Under the pieces are notes generated by a model. That model was given only the letters and a program-made list of their open reading frames with translations. It was not told the origin of the DNA and did no database searches. Position numbers and translations under genes: made by a program. A stretch of DNA of 9,632 nucleotides from Alphaproteobacteria bacterium (GTDB lineage: Bacteria > Pseudomonadota > Alphaproteobacteria > UBA8366), in contig JAOTYV010000179.1 in assembly GCA_029861675.1 (NCBI GenBank), forward strand, positions 1 to 9,632, read 5' to 3'. Below are positions 1-6,231 of the stretch, piece by piece. The stretch's first letter is position 1; the number at the start of each line of letters is the position of its first letter.

Positions 1-500
1 GTAAGGGCCTTTACCATGTAGTCGCGCACCCCGGCGTACGTCTCGGCCCCCACGACTTCTTCGGCATGGCGCCCCTCGACCTGCTCGCGCGGTCTGGCGA
101 AGGTTTTCTCGTACTGATGATTGACCGCGACGTAGTGGTGCCGTGCGTCGATATAGCTCACATATGCCGGCAGTGCGTCGATGAGCCGGCGCAGGAAATC
201 CTGGCTGCCGCGCAGCGCCGTTCCGATGCGTTTCTGTTCTTCCAGCATCCGTCCGATGTACATCACCGAAATCAACGTCAGGATGCTGACCGCAAGACCC
301 GGCAATTCTTCAAGATTGGCCGTGAAGGAAATGCCGGGGCCGTCGTGATGAGCCGCCGTCAAAATTTGCCGGGTTGCCATCAACGCGACCAGCACAACCA
401 GGAAGCCGAGTCGCCAATCGCGTTGTTTTTTCAACAAGATCACCGCGACGCTCATCGCGCAAAGCCGCAGAAAGATCGAGATCAATAGCACCGCCGACAT
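1..500 (-). CDS. Membrane PAS-domain sensor protein, N-terminal part (cut by window start)
   Basis: This frame is open from an ATG at 500-498 to the window edge, giving 166 complete codons without a stop. A Shine-Dalgarno-like GGGAG lies about 8 bases before the ATG. Residues about 2-23, 31-49 and 67-87 are hydrophobic and look like three membrane helices joined by short loops. After a charged linker (EEQKRIGTALRGSQ), residues about 98-166 read as the start of a PAS domain (FLRRLIDALPAYVSYIDARH, then a VNHQYEKTF-type segment and REQVEGRH). Such proteins are usually sensor histidine kinases or GGDEF/EAL enzymes, with the output domain after PAS. That part lies outside the window, so the output is unknown. 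The gene is divergent from the receiver-domain gene at 825, which could be its partner; this is inferred from position only. Confidence 0.8.
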   Translation of the reverse strand, partial: MSAVLLISIFLRLCAMSVAVILLKKQRDWRLGFLVVLVALMATRQILTAAHHDGPGISFTANLEELPGLAVSILTLISVMYIGRMLEEQKRIGTALRGSQDFLRRLIDALPAYVSYIDARHHYVAVNHQYEKTFARPREQVEGRHAEEVVGAETYAGVRDYMVKAL

Positions 501-528
501 TTTGGTCTCCCGGCCCGGTCTGGAGTCA

Positions 529-540
529 TGGAATATTCCA
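529..540. promoter_or_regulatory. 12-bp perfect palindrome in the leader of the PAS sensor gene
   Basis: TGGAATATTCCA is a perfect 12-base palindrome located 29 bases before the sensor start codon. It could be a binding site for a dimeric regulator, or chance. No matching second copy was noticed in the window. Confidence 0.3.
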
Positions 541-561
541 CTACATGCGCTCCTCCCGCAT
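541..561 (-). other. Tiny upstream ORF with hairpin-enclosed Shine-Dalgarno sequence
   Basis: On the minus strand, a six-codon frame (M-R-E-E-R-M-stop) runs from an ATG at 561-559 to a TAG at 543-541. Inside it, GGAGGAG (556-550) is a near-perfect ribosome binding site placed three bases before a second ATG that is immediately followed by TAG, a start-stop pair. The same bases form a perfect 5-bp stem, ATGCG with CGCAT, with GGAGGAG in the loop. This lies 41-61 bases ahead of the PAS sensor start, so it could modulate translation of that gene. The structure is read directly from the sequence; the function is speculative. Confidence 0.3.
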
Positions 562-623
562 CCTGGGATTGCGGAAAATTAAGTTAATTGTAAACAATAC
601 ACAGCGGCGATATGTGAATTTAT

Positions 624-785
624 CTCGTCAATGGCGAGTGCCCAACGGGCAAATACACCGGGTTTTCCCCCGCGCAACGGGGAGTTACCCTAATTGATAT
701 CATTTCCGAGATTGGTATTCTCGAAAAAATAACAAATCCCACAAAGAACTTCACAGGCCGCTACCGTTGGGTGGCGGCCTTTCAT
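624..785 (+). ncRNA. Candidate structured RNA or leader made of consecutive hairpins
   Basis: No convincing protein gene covers 501-824. Read on the plus strand it holds a row of simple inverted repeats: CTCG/CGAG at 624-638, TGCCC/GGGCA at 639-651 (perfect, 3-base loop), a compound stem with CCCC/GGGG inside GGGT/ACCC at 660-690, CGAGA/TCTCG at 707-723, and a strong terminator stem at 755-780. A further hairpin with a C-rich CTCCTCC loop lies at 545-561. Such a series could be a small RNA or an untranslated leader of the receiver gene. No named RNA family was recognised, and the true 5' end is not determined. Confidence 0.3.
694..721 (+). promoter_or_regulatory. Sigma70-like promoter upstream of the receiver gene
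   Basis: TTGATA (694-699) matches the -35 consensus at five of six bases. After a 16-base spacer, TATTCT (716-721) matches the -10 consensus at four of six. The inverted repeat CGAGA-N7-TCTCG (707-723) overlaps the -10 box and could be an operator. Transcription would start near 728, only about 60 bases before the terminator at 755-785 and about 100 bases before the receiver start codon. Confidence 0.45.
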
Positions 786-788
786 TTT
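755..788 (+). terminator. Intrinsic terminator or attenuator hairpin ahead of the receiver gene
   Basis: An 11-bp stem (755-765 with 770-780, one G-T wobble) closes on a four-base GTTG loop and is followed by a T-rich tract (TTCATTTT). It ends about 37 bases before the ATG at 825. It therefore terminates either a short upstream RNA or transcripts entering the receiver gene, acting as an attenuator. Confidence 0.7.
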
Positions 789-824
789 AGGCGGGGTTTG
801 TAAGTTATATTGCCATACGATCCA

Positions 825-1214
825 ATGAAAAAGCCGGAAAGAGTGCTGGTCGTCGATAACGATGCCATCGCTCTCGAATTTATTGGCCAACTGGTGGAAC
901 AAGCCGGACATGAGTTCGCATCGGTTCGGTATTTCAGAAAGTTCCCCAAGATCCATTCAACGTTCGGACCGACGATGATTTTCGCCGACGTTCAAATGCC
1001 AGGCTTCGACGGCATCGAAATCGCGCGCTGGCTCGCCGAGGCCGGCTCCACGGCCCCGCTGATTATGATGAGCGACGGAAACGCCATCGCCGAAATATCC
1101 GCCGGTTTGCTATCGGAGATCGACGCAATCTATCCAACCACCGTACTCCGCAAGCCCCTCAACGTGCTGGAAACGACTGTCATCCTGAATTATCCGCTCG
1201 CCCTCAATGCCTGA
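825..1214 (+). CDS. Stand-alone response regulator receiver domain protein
   Basis: This encodes a 129-residue protein that is a single receiver (REC) domain with no output domain. The full phosphorylation set is present: acidic pair D11 and D13 (VVDND), phosphoacceptor D55 (FADVQMPGFDG), S83 in the threonine/serine switch position (IMMSD), and K110 followed by proline (LRKPL). Such single-domain regulators act in phosphorelays or by binding partner proteins. The ATG at 825 gives the usual N-terminus (MKKPERVLVVDND). An in-frame TTG at 810 would add five residues, and neither start has a clear ribosome binding site. It is divergent from the membrane PAS sensor gene and lies behind a terminator-like hairpin. 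The pairing with that sensor is a guess. Confidence 0.88.
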   Translation: MKKPERVLVVDNDAIALEFIGQLVEQAGHEFASVRYFRKFPKIHSTFGPTMIFADVQMPGFDGIEIARWLAEAGSTAPLIMMSDGNAIAEISAGLLSEIDAIYPTTVLRKPLNVLETTVILNYPLALNA

Positions 1215-1225
1215 CCGTCCTTAAT

Positions 1226-1237
1226 ACCGGCGCCGGT
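1226..1237. other. 12-bp GC-rich palindrome after the receiver gene
   Basis: ACCGGCGCCGGT is a perfect palindrome and is followed by a further GCCGGT copy at 1238-1243, so alternative hairpins are possible. There is no T-run, so it is at best a weak terminator. The 1215-1363 interval also contains a -10-like TACAAT at 1296-1301 without a good -35. If used, it would start nadQ transcription close to the in-frame TTG at 1313, favouring the ATG at 1364 as the real start. Confidence 0.25.
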
Positions 1238-1363
1238 TGCCGGTTCCTACCCACTTGCGTTGTGTAATTCCGTGTAAAAAAGACGATTGATACCGTACAA
1301 TCCGGTCACGGTTTGGCGACGTCTGGTCGCGACACACCAAAATCGGCGGAGCAGACAACCGGC

Positions 1364-2428
1364 ATGTCGGACACATCGGCCACTGAAATCGGCCTCAATG
1401 CGGTCATCGTTGCGGTGACCGCTGAAACGCCGAGAATTCTGACGGTGCGCCGCGAAGCAATGACGCCGCCCGACGCCAGTGCCGTACTCGGCCGTTGGGC
1501 CGACAGTCATTACGCCCTGCCCTTCGGTCCATTCGAACCGGAGCAGCACCGCACGCTGGACCTGGGATTGCGGAGCTGGGTCGAGGAGCAAACCGGCGTG
1601 ACGCTCGGATATGTCGAGCAGCTCTATACTTTCGCGGACAGGCACCGCGATCCTCGCGAACTGGCCGGCGGGCCACGGATCGTTTCGATCGGCTATCTCG
1701 CCCTGGTGCAAGAAGCCGAGCCCCATGGCGACGGCGCCGCGGAATGGCGCACATGGTACGAGTTCCTGCCGTGGGAAGATTGGCGCAAGGGACGCCCGCC
1801 GGTGATCGATGGGGTCATTCGGCCGCAGCTGCTTCAATGGGCGTCCGATGCGAAGAGCGGCGCCGCCCGGACCCGCCGCGAGGAACGCGTGACGATCAAC
1901 TTCGGGCTCGACGATGCCGGATGGGATTCCGAACGCGTGCTCGAACGCTATGAATTACTGTACGAGGCCGGTTTGGTGGCCGAGACCGAACGCGACTCCG
2001 CCGTCGCCCGCGCCCATAATCCGGACTCGGCGTCATCGCGCACCAAGGCACCCATGGATGACGCGCCGCGCCGCGAAGCGCTCGAGGCGACTGGCCGGCC
2101 GCTGGAGCTGGACCATCGGCGCATCCTCGCGACCGCGCTGGGACGTGTCCGCGGCAAACTGCGCTACCGTCCGGTGGTGTTCGAGCTCCTGCCGGACAGC
2201 TTTACCCTGCTGCAGCTGCAACGCGTGGTGGAAGCCCTCTCGGGTGTCATTCTCCACAAGCAGAATTTCCGCCGGCTGATCATCAACAATCGGCTCGTCG
2301 AACCCACCGGCGCTTACGATACGCAACAACGGGGCCGTCCCGCCAAGCTGTTCCGATTCCGCCGAGAAGTGCTGCGCGAGCGCCCCACCCCCGGTGTCGG
2401 CGTGCCAGCGCTCCGCATGGCGGGATAG
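1364..2428 (+). CDS. nadQ: NadQ-type NAD biosynthesis transcriptional regulator (Nudix-like plus winged helix)
   Basis: This 354-residue protein matches, from memory, the alphaproteobacterial 'NAD regulator' family (NadQ, related to NrtR). Residues about 9-160 form a Nudix-like domain. The Nudix box region (about 55-79, ending LRSWVEEQTGV) lacks the usual Arg-Glu pair, since RE is replaced by RS, so it is probably a ligand-sensing rather than a hydrolytic domain. Residues about 249-338 (from DHRRILATALGRVR to the GRPAKLFRFRRE segment) form the winged-helix DNA-binding part. A variable, charged linker lies at about 205-245. The ATG at 1364 is chosen over an in-frame TTG at 1313 because the TTG has no ribosome binding site; GGCGGAG precedes the ATG by about 12 bases. 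It lies directly upstream of nadA-nadC, which carry two palindromic operators it most likely binds. It probably represses de novo NAD synthesis when NAD is plentiful. Confidence 0.88.
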   Translation: MSDTSATEIGLNAVIVAVTAETPRILTVRREAMTPPDASAVLGRWADSHYALPFGPFEPEQHRTLDLGLRSWVEEQTGVTLGYVEQLYTFADRHRDPRELAGGPRIVSIGYLALVQEAEPHGDGAAEWRTWYEFLPWEDWRKGRPPVIDGVIRPQLLQWASDAKSGAARTRREERVTINFGLDDAGWDSERVLERYELLYEAGLVAETERDSAVARAHNPDSASSRTKAPMDDAPRREALEATGRPLELDHRRILATALGRVRGKLRYRPVVFELLPDSFTLLQLQRVVEALSGVILHKQNFRRLIINNRLVEPTGAYDTQQRGRPAKLFRFRREVLRERPTPGVGVPALRMAG

Positions 2429-2481
2429 TCGACGCCTTTCTCCCGATATCCTGGCCGGCATTATTCCCGCAAGAAACCCAC

Positions 2482-2510
2482 TTGACAGAAATAATGCTCT
2501 ATGCGAGCAT
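2482..2510 (+). promoter_or_regulatory. nadA-nadC promoter with operator overlap
   Basis: A perfect -35 hexamer TTGACA lies at 2482-2487. With a 17-base spacer the -10 position (2505-2510) is GAGCAT, a poor match at three of six bases that lies inside the first operator. Operator occupancy would block RNA polymerase binding, which fits repression. The exact -10 is uncertain. Confidence 0.5.
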
Positions 2511-2511
2511 T
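2493..2511. promoter_or_regulatory. Probable NadQ operator 1 (perfect palindrome)
   Basis: AATGCTC-TATGC-GAGCATT has perfect 7-base inverted arms around a 5-base centre. It overlaps the predicted -10 of the nadA promoter. It has the same arms and spacing as the site at 2520-2538. Assignment to NadQ rests on adjacency of the nadQ gene and on the duplicated site; the consensus itself was not checked. Confidence 0.75.
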
Positions 2512-2519
2512 TGCACATC

Positions 2520-2538
2520 AATGCTCAATATGAGCATT
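2520..2538. promoter_or_regulatory. Probable NadQ operator 2 (perfect palindrome)
   Basis: AATGCTC-AATAT-GAGCATT repeats the arms of operator 1 exactly. The centres are 27 bases apart and 8 bases separate the two sites. The site would lie just downstream of the transcription start. Two sites in tandem suggest cooperative binding or a roadblock. Confidence 0.75.
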
Positions 2539-2593
2539 AAATGCCGATTCCAGCAGGCGACGATTGCCTGCCTGATGCGGAAAGGAACCCGAC

Positions 2594-3598
2594 ATGAGCG
2601 CGCTTCCCGCCTTGGATTATTCCGAGGAAATTGCCCGCGCGACCGCGCCTCTTTACGCCAAAGTCTCGCGGGTCATTCCCGAAATCGAATGGCCGTTCCA
2701 CGCCCCCTATGTGGATGCGATCAATCGCCTTAAGCGTGAACGGGATGCCATTATCCTGGCGCATAATTATCAGACGCCGGAGATCTTCCATTGCGTCGCC
2801 GATGTGGTCGGCGATTCGCTGGCGCTTGCGCGCGAAGCGACCAAGGTCGACGCCTCCGTCATCGTCCTCGCCGGCGTTCATTTCATGGCCGAGACCGCCA
2901 AACTGCTGAACCCGGAGAAGACGGTCCTCATCCCCGATCTGGGAGCCGGCTGTTCACTCGCCGATTCGATCACCGGCGCGGATGTCCGGCTGCTGCGCGA
3001 GAAATATCCCGGTGTTCCGGTCGTGACCTATGTAAACACCTCGGCCGAAGTGAAGGCCGAGGCCGATGTCTGCTGCACCTCCGGTAACGCGGTCAAGATC
3101 GTGGAAGCGTTGGGAACGGACCGCGTGATCTTCCTGCCCGACGAATATCTCGCCCGTTACGTGGCGACGCAGACCAAGGTCGAAATCATCTATTGGCGCG
3201 GCCATTGCGAAGTGCACGAACGCTTCACCGGCACCGAGATCGAGGACTATCGCAGGCGCTTCGACGACATCGTCGTAATTGCCCACCCTGAATGTCCGCC
3301 GGATGTGCTCGACGCCGTCGATTTCGTCGGGTCGACCGCGGGCATGATCGATTATGTCGCCACCAAACAGCCGAAGCGCGTCCTGATGGTCACCGAATGT
3401 TCGATGAGCGACAACGTCGCCGCCGAATATCCGGATGTCGACTTTGTCCGTCCCTGCAATCTGTGTCCCCATATGAAGCGGATCACCCTGCCCAATATCC
3501 TCGATTCGCTTCGTGATATGACGCCAAGCGTTGAAATCGATCCTGCCGTGGCCGATCGGGCACGGCGTAGCGTCGAACGCATGCTGGAGTTGAGCTGA
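2594..3598 (+). CDS. nadA: Quinolinate synthase NadA
   Basis: This 334-residue cytoplasmic enzyme condenses iminoaspartate with dihydroxyacetone phosphate to make quinolinate, the first ring compound of de novo NAD synthesis. Recognisable segments are [13 protein letters not shown] (52-64), [10 protein letters not shown] (73-82), [15 protein letters not shown] (95-109), the [20 protein letters not shown] stretch (147-166) and [13 protein letters not shown] (199-211). The three cysteines expected to hold the 4Fe-4S cluster are C120 (GAGCSLAD), C234 (HPECPPDV) and C291 ([12 protein letters not shown]). Length is normal for the family and all motifs are intact. AAGGA lies 7 bases before the ATG. 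The stop overlaps the nadC start by one base (TGATG), so the two are translationally coupled. Expression is probably controlled by NadQ through the two upstream operators. Confidence 0.97.
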   Translation: MSALPALDYSEEIARATAPLYAKVSRVIPEIEWPFHAPYVDAINRLKRERDAIILAHNYQTPEIFHCVADVVGDSLALAREATKVDASVIVLAGVHFMAETAKLLNPEKTVLIPDLGAGCSLADSITGADVRLLREKYPGVPVVTYVNTSAEVKAEADVCCTSGNAVKIVEALGTDRVIFLPDEYLARYVATQTKVEIIYWRGHCEVHERFTGTEIEDYRRRFDDIVVIAHPECPPDVLDAVDFVGSTAGMIDYVATKQPKRVLMVTECSMSDNVAAEYPDVDFVRPCNLCPHMKRITLPNILDSLRDMTPSVEIDPAVADRARRSVERMLELS

Positions 3599-4500
3599 TG
3601 TCCAAGATCAAACTTGTCGAACCTGACCTGCGGTCCGCCGCGAAATCGGATCATTTGCCGCTGCATCGACTGCAATACGAAGGCGTCGTGCGCGGCGCGC
3701 TCGAGGAAGATCTCGGCCGCGCCGGCGATCTCACCACCGATGGCGTGGTCGAAATAGACACCATGGCGCGGGCCGAACTCGCCGCCCGCAAGGCGGGGGT
3801 CGTCGCGGGGCTGGATATTGCCGCCGCCACATTCACCCTGCTCGATTCCGACGTGAGCCTTGTCGTGGACCGGCCGGACGGCAGCCATGTCGCCGCCGGC
3901 GAACGGATCGCCATGGTCGAAGGGCCGGCCCGGGCGCTGCTGTCGGGCGAGCGTACAGCCCTGAACCTGCTGAGCCGCCTGTGCGGCATCGCGACATCCA
4001 CGGCGCGCATGGTGGCCGCCACCGCCGGGCACAAGGCCCACATTATTTGCACACGCAAGACAACGCCCGGCCTGCGGACGCTTGAAAAATACGCGGTCCG
4101 GGTCGGCGGCGGCATGAACCACCGATTCGGCCTCGACGACGCGGTCTTGATCAAGGACAACCACATCGCCATTGCCGGCGATATTACCGAAGCGGTCACG
4201 CGGGTACGCCGCCGCGCCGGCCATATGGTGAAAATCCAGGTCGAAGTCGATACGCTCGACCAACTCGAAGTCCTGCTGCCGCTCGGCGTCGATGCGGTGA
4301 TGCTGGACAATATGACCCCCGTCACCATGCAGCGTGCCGTCTCCCTCGTAAATGGACGCATGCTGGTCGAGGCATCGGGCGGCATCACACCGGAAACCGT
4401 CGCCAAGGTGGCCGCGACCGGTGTCGATCTGATCTCCTCGGGCGCGCTGACCCATAGCGTCAAGGCGCTGGATATCGGGCTCGACTTTAAAGTGGCATAA
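3598..4500 (+). CDS. nadC: Nicotinate-nucleotide diphosphorylase (carboxylating) NadC
   Basis: This 300-residue enzyme (quinolinate phosphoribosyltransferase) converts quinolinate and PRPP to nicotinate mononucleotide, carbon dioxide and pyrophosphate, using the product of NadA. Family motifs run in order: ALEEDLGRAGDLTTD (34-48), GERTALNLLSRLCGIAT (117-133), then TRKTTPGLRTLEKYAV and GGGMNHRFGLDDAVLIKDNH, VEVDTL, VMLDNM, VEASGGIT and DLISSGALTHS near the C-terminus. The basic residues of the TRKT and NHR segments are those that bind substrates in this family. Length is typical. The start overlaps the nadA stop by one base. nadB, which usually accompanies nadA and nadC, is not in this cluster. 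Confidence 0.97.
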   Translation: MSKIKLVEPDLRSAAKSDHLPLHRLQYEGVVRGALEEDLGRAGDLTTDGVVEIDTMARAELAARKAGVVAGLDIAAATFTLLDSDVSLVVDRPDGSHVAAGERIAMVEGPARALLSGERTALNLLSRLCGIATSTARMVAATAGHKAHIICTRKTTPGLRTLEKYAVRVGGGMNHRFGLDDAVLIKDNHIAIAGDITEAVTRVRRRAGHMVKIQVEVDTLDQLEVLLPLGVDAVMLDNMTPVTMQRAVSLVNGRMLVEASGGITPETVAKVAATGVDLISSGALTHSVKALDIGLDFKVA

Positions 4501-4704
4501 CGAACTGTTTTCGGTCGGTTATTTCGCGAAATTTGGCGCTGCCGAGAGGCAACGGCCAATACATGCATTCTGCTTGCCGAAATTCCGCTAAAGACGCATC
4601 ATAGTAGGTAGGAAAGTAAGCGAACATGCCTGTCGGGCCGTTAGGCTGCAGCATGGGTGGGGATGCTACTGGTCGGCTCGGCGGCACGGGAATAGGAGAA
4701 GCCC
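4501..4704. other. Intergenic region between nadC and the CBS gene
   Basis: This 204-base stretch holds no convincing gene. It contains a perfect palindrome ATTTCGCGAAAT at 4521-4532 and a small stem AGCAT/ATGCT at 4650-4667 around a G-rich loop. No T-run follows either, so no clear terminator for nadC was found. The CBS gene probably has its own promoter here, but no good -35/-10 pair was identified. Confidence 0.4.
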
Positions 4705-5136
4705 ATGTACGTCGAATCTATCTTGAAAACCAAGGGCGACGAGGTCGTCGCCGTCGCACCCTCCGATACGATCGCAGCGGCGATCCAAATCCTCAATGAA
4801 AAGGGCATCGGCGCGGTTCTCGTCCGCGACCCTTCCGAAGAAATCGTCGGCATCGTCTCAGAGCGCGATATCGTGCGCGGGATCGCCCGTCACAAAGGTT
4901 CCTGCCTCGATATGAAGGTCAGCGACCTGATGACCAGCCCGGTCATCTCCTGCCAACCGGACGACAGTATCGACAAGATCATGCAGCTCATGACCGACCG
5001 GCGCATTCGCCATCTACCGGTCATGAAGGACGGCGAACTGCTCGGCATTATCTCGATCGGCGATGTCGTCAAACGCCGGATCTCGGAAATCGAGCACGAG
5101 ACCGAGGCCCTCCGCCAATATATCGCCGCAGGGTAA
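4705..5136 (+). CDS. Two-CBS-domain protein
   Basis: This 143-residue protein consists almost wholly of a tandem CBS pair (a Bateman module). CBS1 covers about residues 1-62 (VVAVAPSDTIAAAIQILNEK, GIGAVLVRD, EIVGIVSERDIVRGI). CBS2 covers about 70-130 (KVSDLMTSPVISCQPDDSID, RIRHLPVMKDGELLGIISI, GDVVKRR). A short charged helix ends the protein. CBS pairs typically bind AMP, ATP, NAD or S-adenosylmethionine and regulate partner proteins; no enzymatic domain is attached here, so the partner is unknown. AGGAGA at 4694-4699 precedes the ATG by 5 bases. It converges on the universal stress protein gene, and the two families often respond to the same energy or redox stresses. Confidence 0.93.
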   Translation: MYVESILKTKGDEVVAVAPSDTIAAAIQILNEKGIGAVLVRDPSEEIVGIVSERDIVRGIARHKGSCLDMKVSDLMTSPVISCQPDDSIDKIMQLMTDRRIRHLPVMKDGELLGIISIGDVVKRRISEIEHETEALRQYIAAG

Positions 5137-5182
5137 ATCTCCCCCAACGGACTGTCATGCCACGCCCCGCCGCCGGGCGCGC

Positions 5183-5201
5183 CCGGGATCATAATTCCCG
5201 G
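5183..5201. other. Hairpin between the convergent CBS and Usp genes
   Basis: CCGGGA and TCCCGG form a perfect 6-bp stem with a 7-base AT-rich loop (TCATAAT). It lies between the two stop codons and could serve as a bidirectional terminator, but there is no T-run on either strand. Confidence 0.35.
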
Positions 5202-5213
5202 TTGCCCGCCCGA

Positions 5214-6080
5214 TCAGTGCGACATCAATACTGGAATTTCTGCGTTCGACAGGATGTGATCGGTGGCGCCGCCGAAGATCATCTGGCGGACCCGGCTCTG
5301 GGTATAGGCGCCTTTGATCAGCAAATCCGCACCAAGGGCGGCTGCTTCCTCGAGAAAGGCGCGGCCCGGCTGCCGCTTCAACGATGGACAATCCCGGTGG
5401 TCCGCCGCAATGCCGTTGCGCCGGAGCTGCCGCGCCACTTCCGCGCAACTCGGCCCCGATACGCCAAAGCCGTCGATCGATATCACCGTCACCTTCGCCG
5501 AATTGATCAGGAAAGGCATGGAGAAGGCGATCGTGCGCGCCGTCTCCGTGCTGCCGTTCCAAGCGATGACGACATGCTGGTCCAGGCTTTTCGGCGGAAC
5601 CGGCGGTGCAATCAGGATTGGCCGGCCGCCCTCGAACAGGGCCGCTTCCAATATGCTCATCGCCGCGATGTTGGCACCCCGGACGGGACGCGAAACCACG
5701 CTGAGGTCGAACACCCGGCTACGCGTACCGACGATCTCCGAATTCGGCGTCTCCTCCTCGACCCAGGCCGCGACGGGCCCTTCTATGATTGCGTCGGGTT
5801 GGGCCACCATGGCAATGCCGTGACCCTGCATAAACTGGTTGAATTGATCGTGCACCCGGGTCCGCCGCTCACGGTCCTGGCGCTCGACGCTTTCGACCAG
5901 CTCGGGCGTGGTCACGACCAGCCCCTCGCCGGCGACGACCATCGCGCCCGCCGATGTCGGCTGGTAGTACAGGCCTTCCATATAGCTGCCAAATTGGCGC
6001 GCGGCCAGCAACGCGGTGTCGAGCATCGACGCAAGTCCGGCGCTCTCTTCGATGGGAATAAGTATCGTTTTCATCGTCAT
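5214..6080 (-). CDS. Universal stress protein, tandem UspA domains
   Basis: This 288-residue cytoplasmic protein has two UspA-like domains. The first begins MKTILIPIEES and covers about 3-150. The second covers about 165-288, with a VVIAWNGSTETARTIAFSMPF opening and a C-terminal nucleotide-binding loop, GAYTQSRVRQMIFGGATDHI (257-276). That loop resembles the GAYGHSR-type ATP motif common in Alphaproteobacteria, with Gly-His replaced by Thr-Gln. The first domain lacks a clear ATP loop. The ATG at 6080 is preferred, with AGGAG 9 bases upstream; an ATG two codons later would also fit. A NarL-like 7-2-7 palindrome lies about 150 bases upstream of the start. The gene is convergent with the CBS gene. 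The exact physiological role cannot be read from sequence. Confidence 0.92.
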   Translation of the reverse strand: MTMKTILIPIEESAGLASMLDTALLAARQFGSYMEGLYYQPTSAGAMVVAGEGLVVTTPELVESVERQDRERRTRVHDQFNQFMQGHGIAMVAQPDAIIEGPVAAWVEEETPNSEIVGTRSRVFDLSVVSRPVRGANIAAMSILEAALFEGGRPILIAPPVPPKSLDQHVVIAWNGSTETARTIAFSMPFLINSAKVTVISIDGFGVSGPSCAEVARQLRRNGIAADHRDCPSLKRQPGRAFLEEAAALGADLLIKGAYTQSRVRQMIFGGATDHILSNAEIPVLMSH

Positions 6081-6195
6081 CTTCCCAAACTCCTGTATCC
6101 CGTCGCGTTGACTTCATGATCCGGGAACGCGCGGCGTCGTAATTGCCGACGTTATTATTTCGCTTGGAAAACGGTATCGCAGAACGCTTTTGAAA

Positions 6196-6219
6196 CCAAG
6201 CATGGGGTTATGCCATTGG
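6196..6219. other. Interrupted inverted repeat upstream of the Usp gene
   Basis: CCAAGCAT and ATGC-CA-TTGG form an imperfect dyad around GGGGTT. The motif GGGGTTATGC here (6204-6213) is nearly repeated as GGGGTATGC at 6242-6250. The pair could be regulator sites for the usp promoter. Confidence 0.25.
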
Positions 6220-6231
6220 AGGTATTTAAAT

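Noticed and set aside
66..697. Plus-strand open frames over the left end
   Set aside because: They are antisense to the membrane PAS protein or run across the hairpin-rich intergenic region, with Arg/Gln-rich, unrecognisable products.
690..956. Minus-strand frame overlapping the receiver gene start
   Set aside because: It is antisense to a receiver domain with all catalytic residues, and covers the terminator hairpin and promoter.
3352..4455. Long open frame on the minus strand (over 360 codons) antisense to nadA and nadC
   Set aside because: nadA and nadC on the plus strand are fully conserved; the antisense frame has a low-complexity, His/Asp/Arg-rich product typical of GC-rich shadow frames.
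5157..6119. 320-codon open frame on the plus strand opposite the usp gene
   Set aside because: The minus-strand frame encodes a clear tandem UspA protein with a good ribosome binding site; the opposite product is Arg/His-rich and resembles nothing.
6124..6153. Possible EcfG-type stress promoter (GGAAC ... CGTT) near usp
   Set aside because: The spacing is 21 bases rather than 16-17 and the orientation points away from usp.
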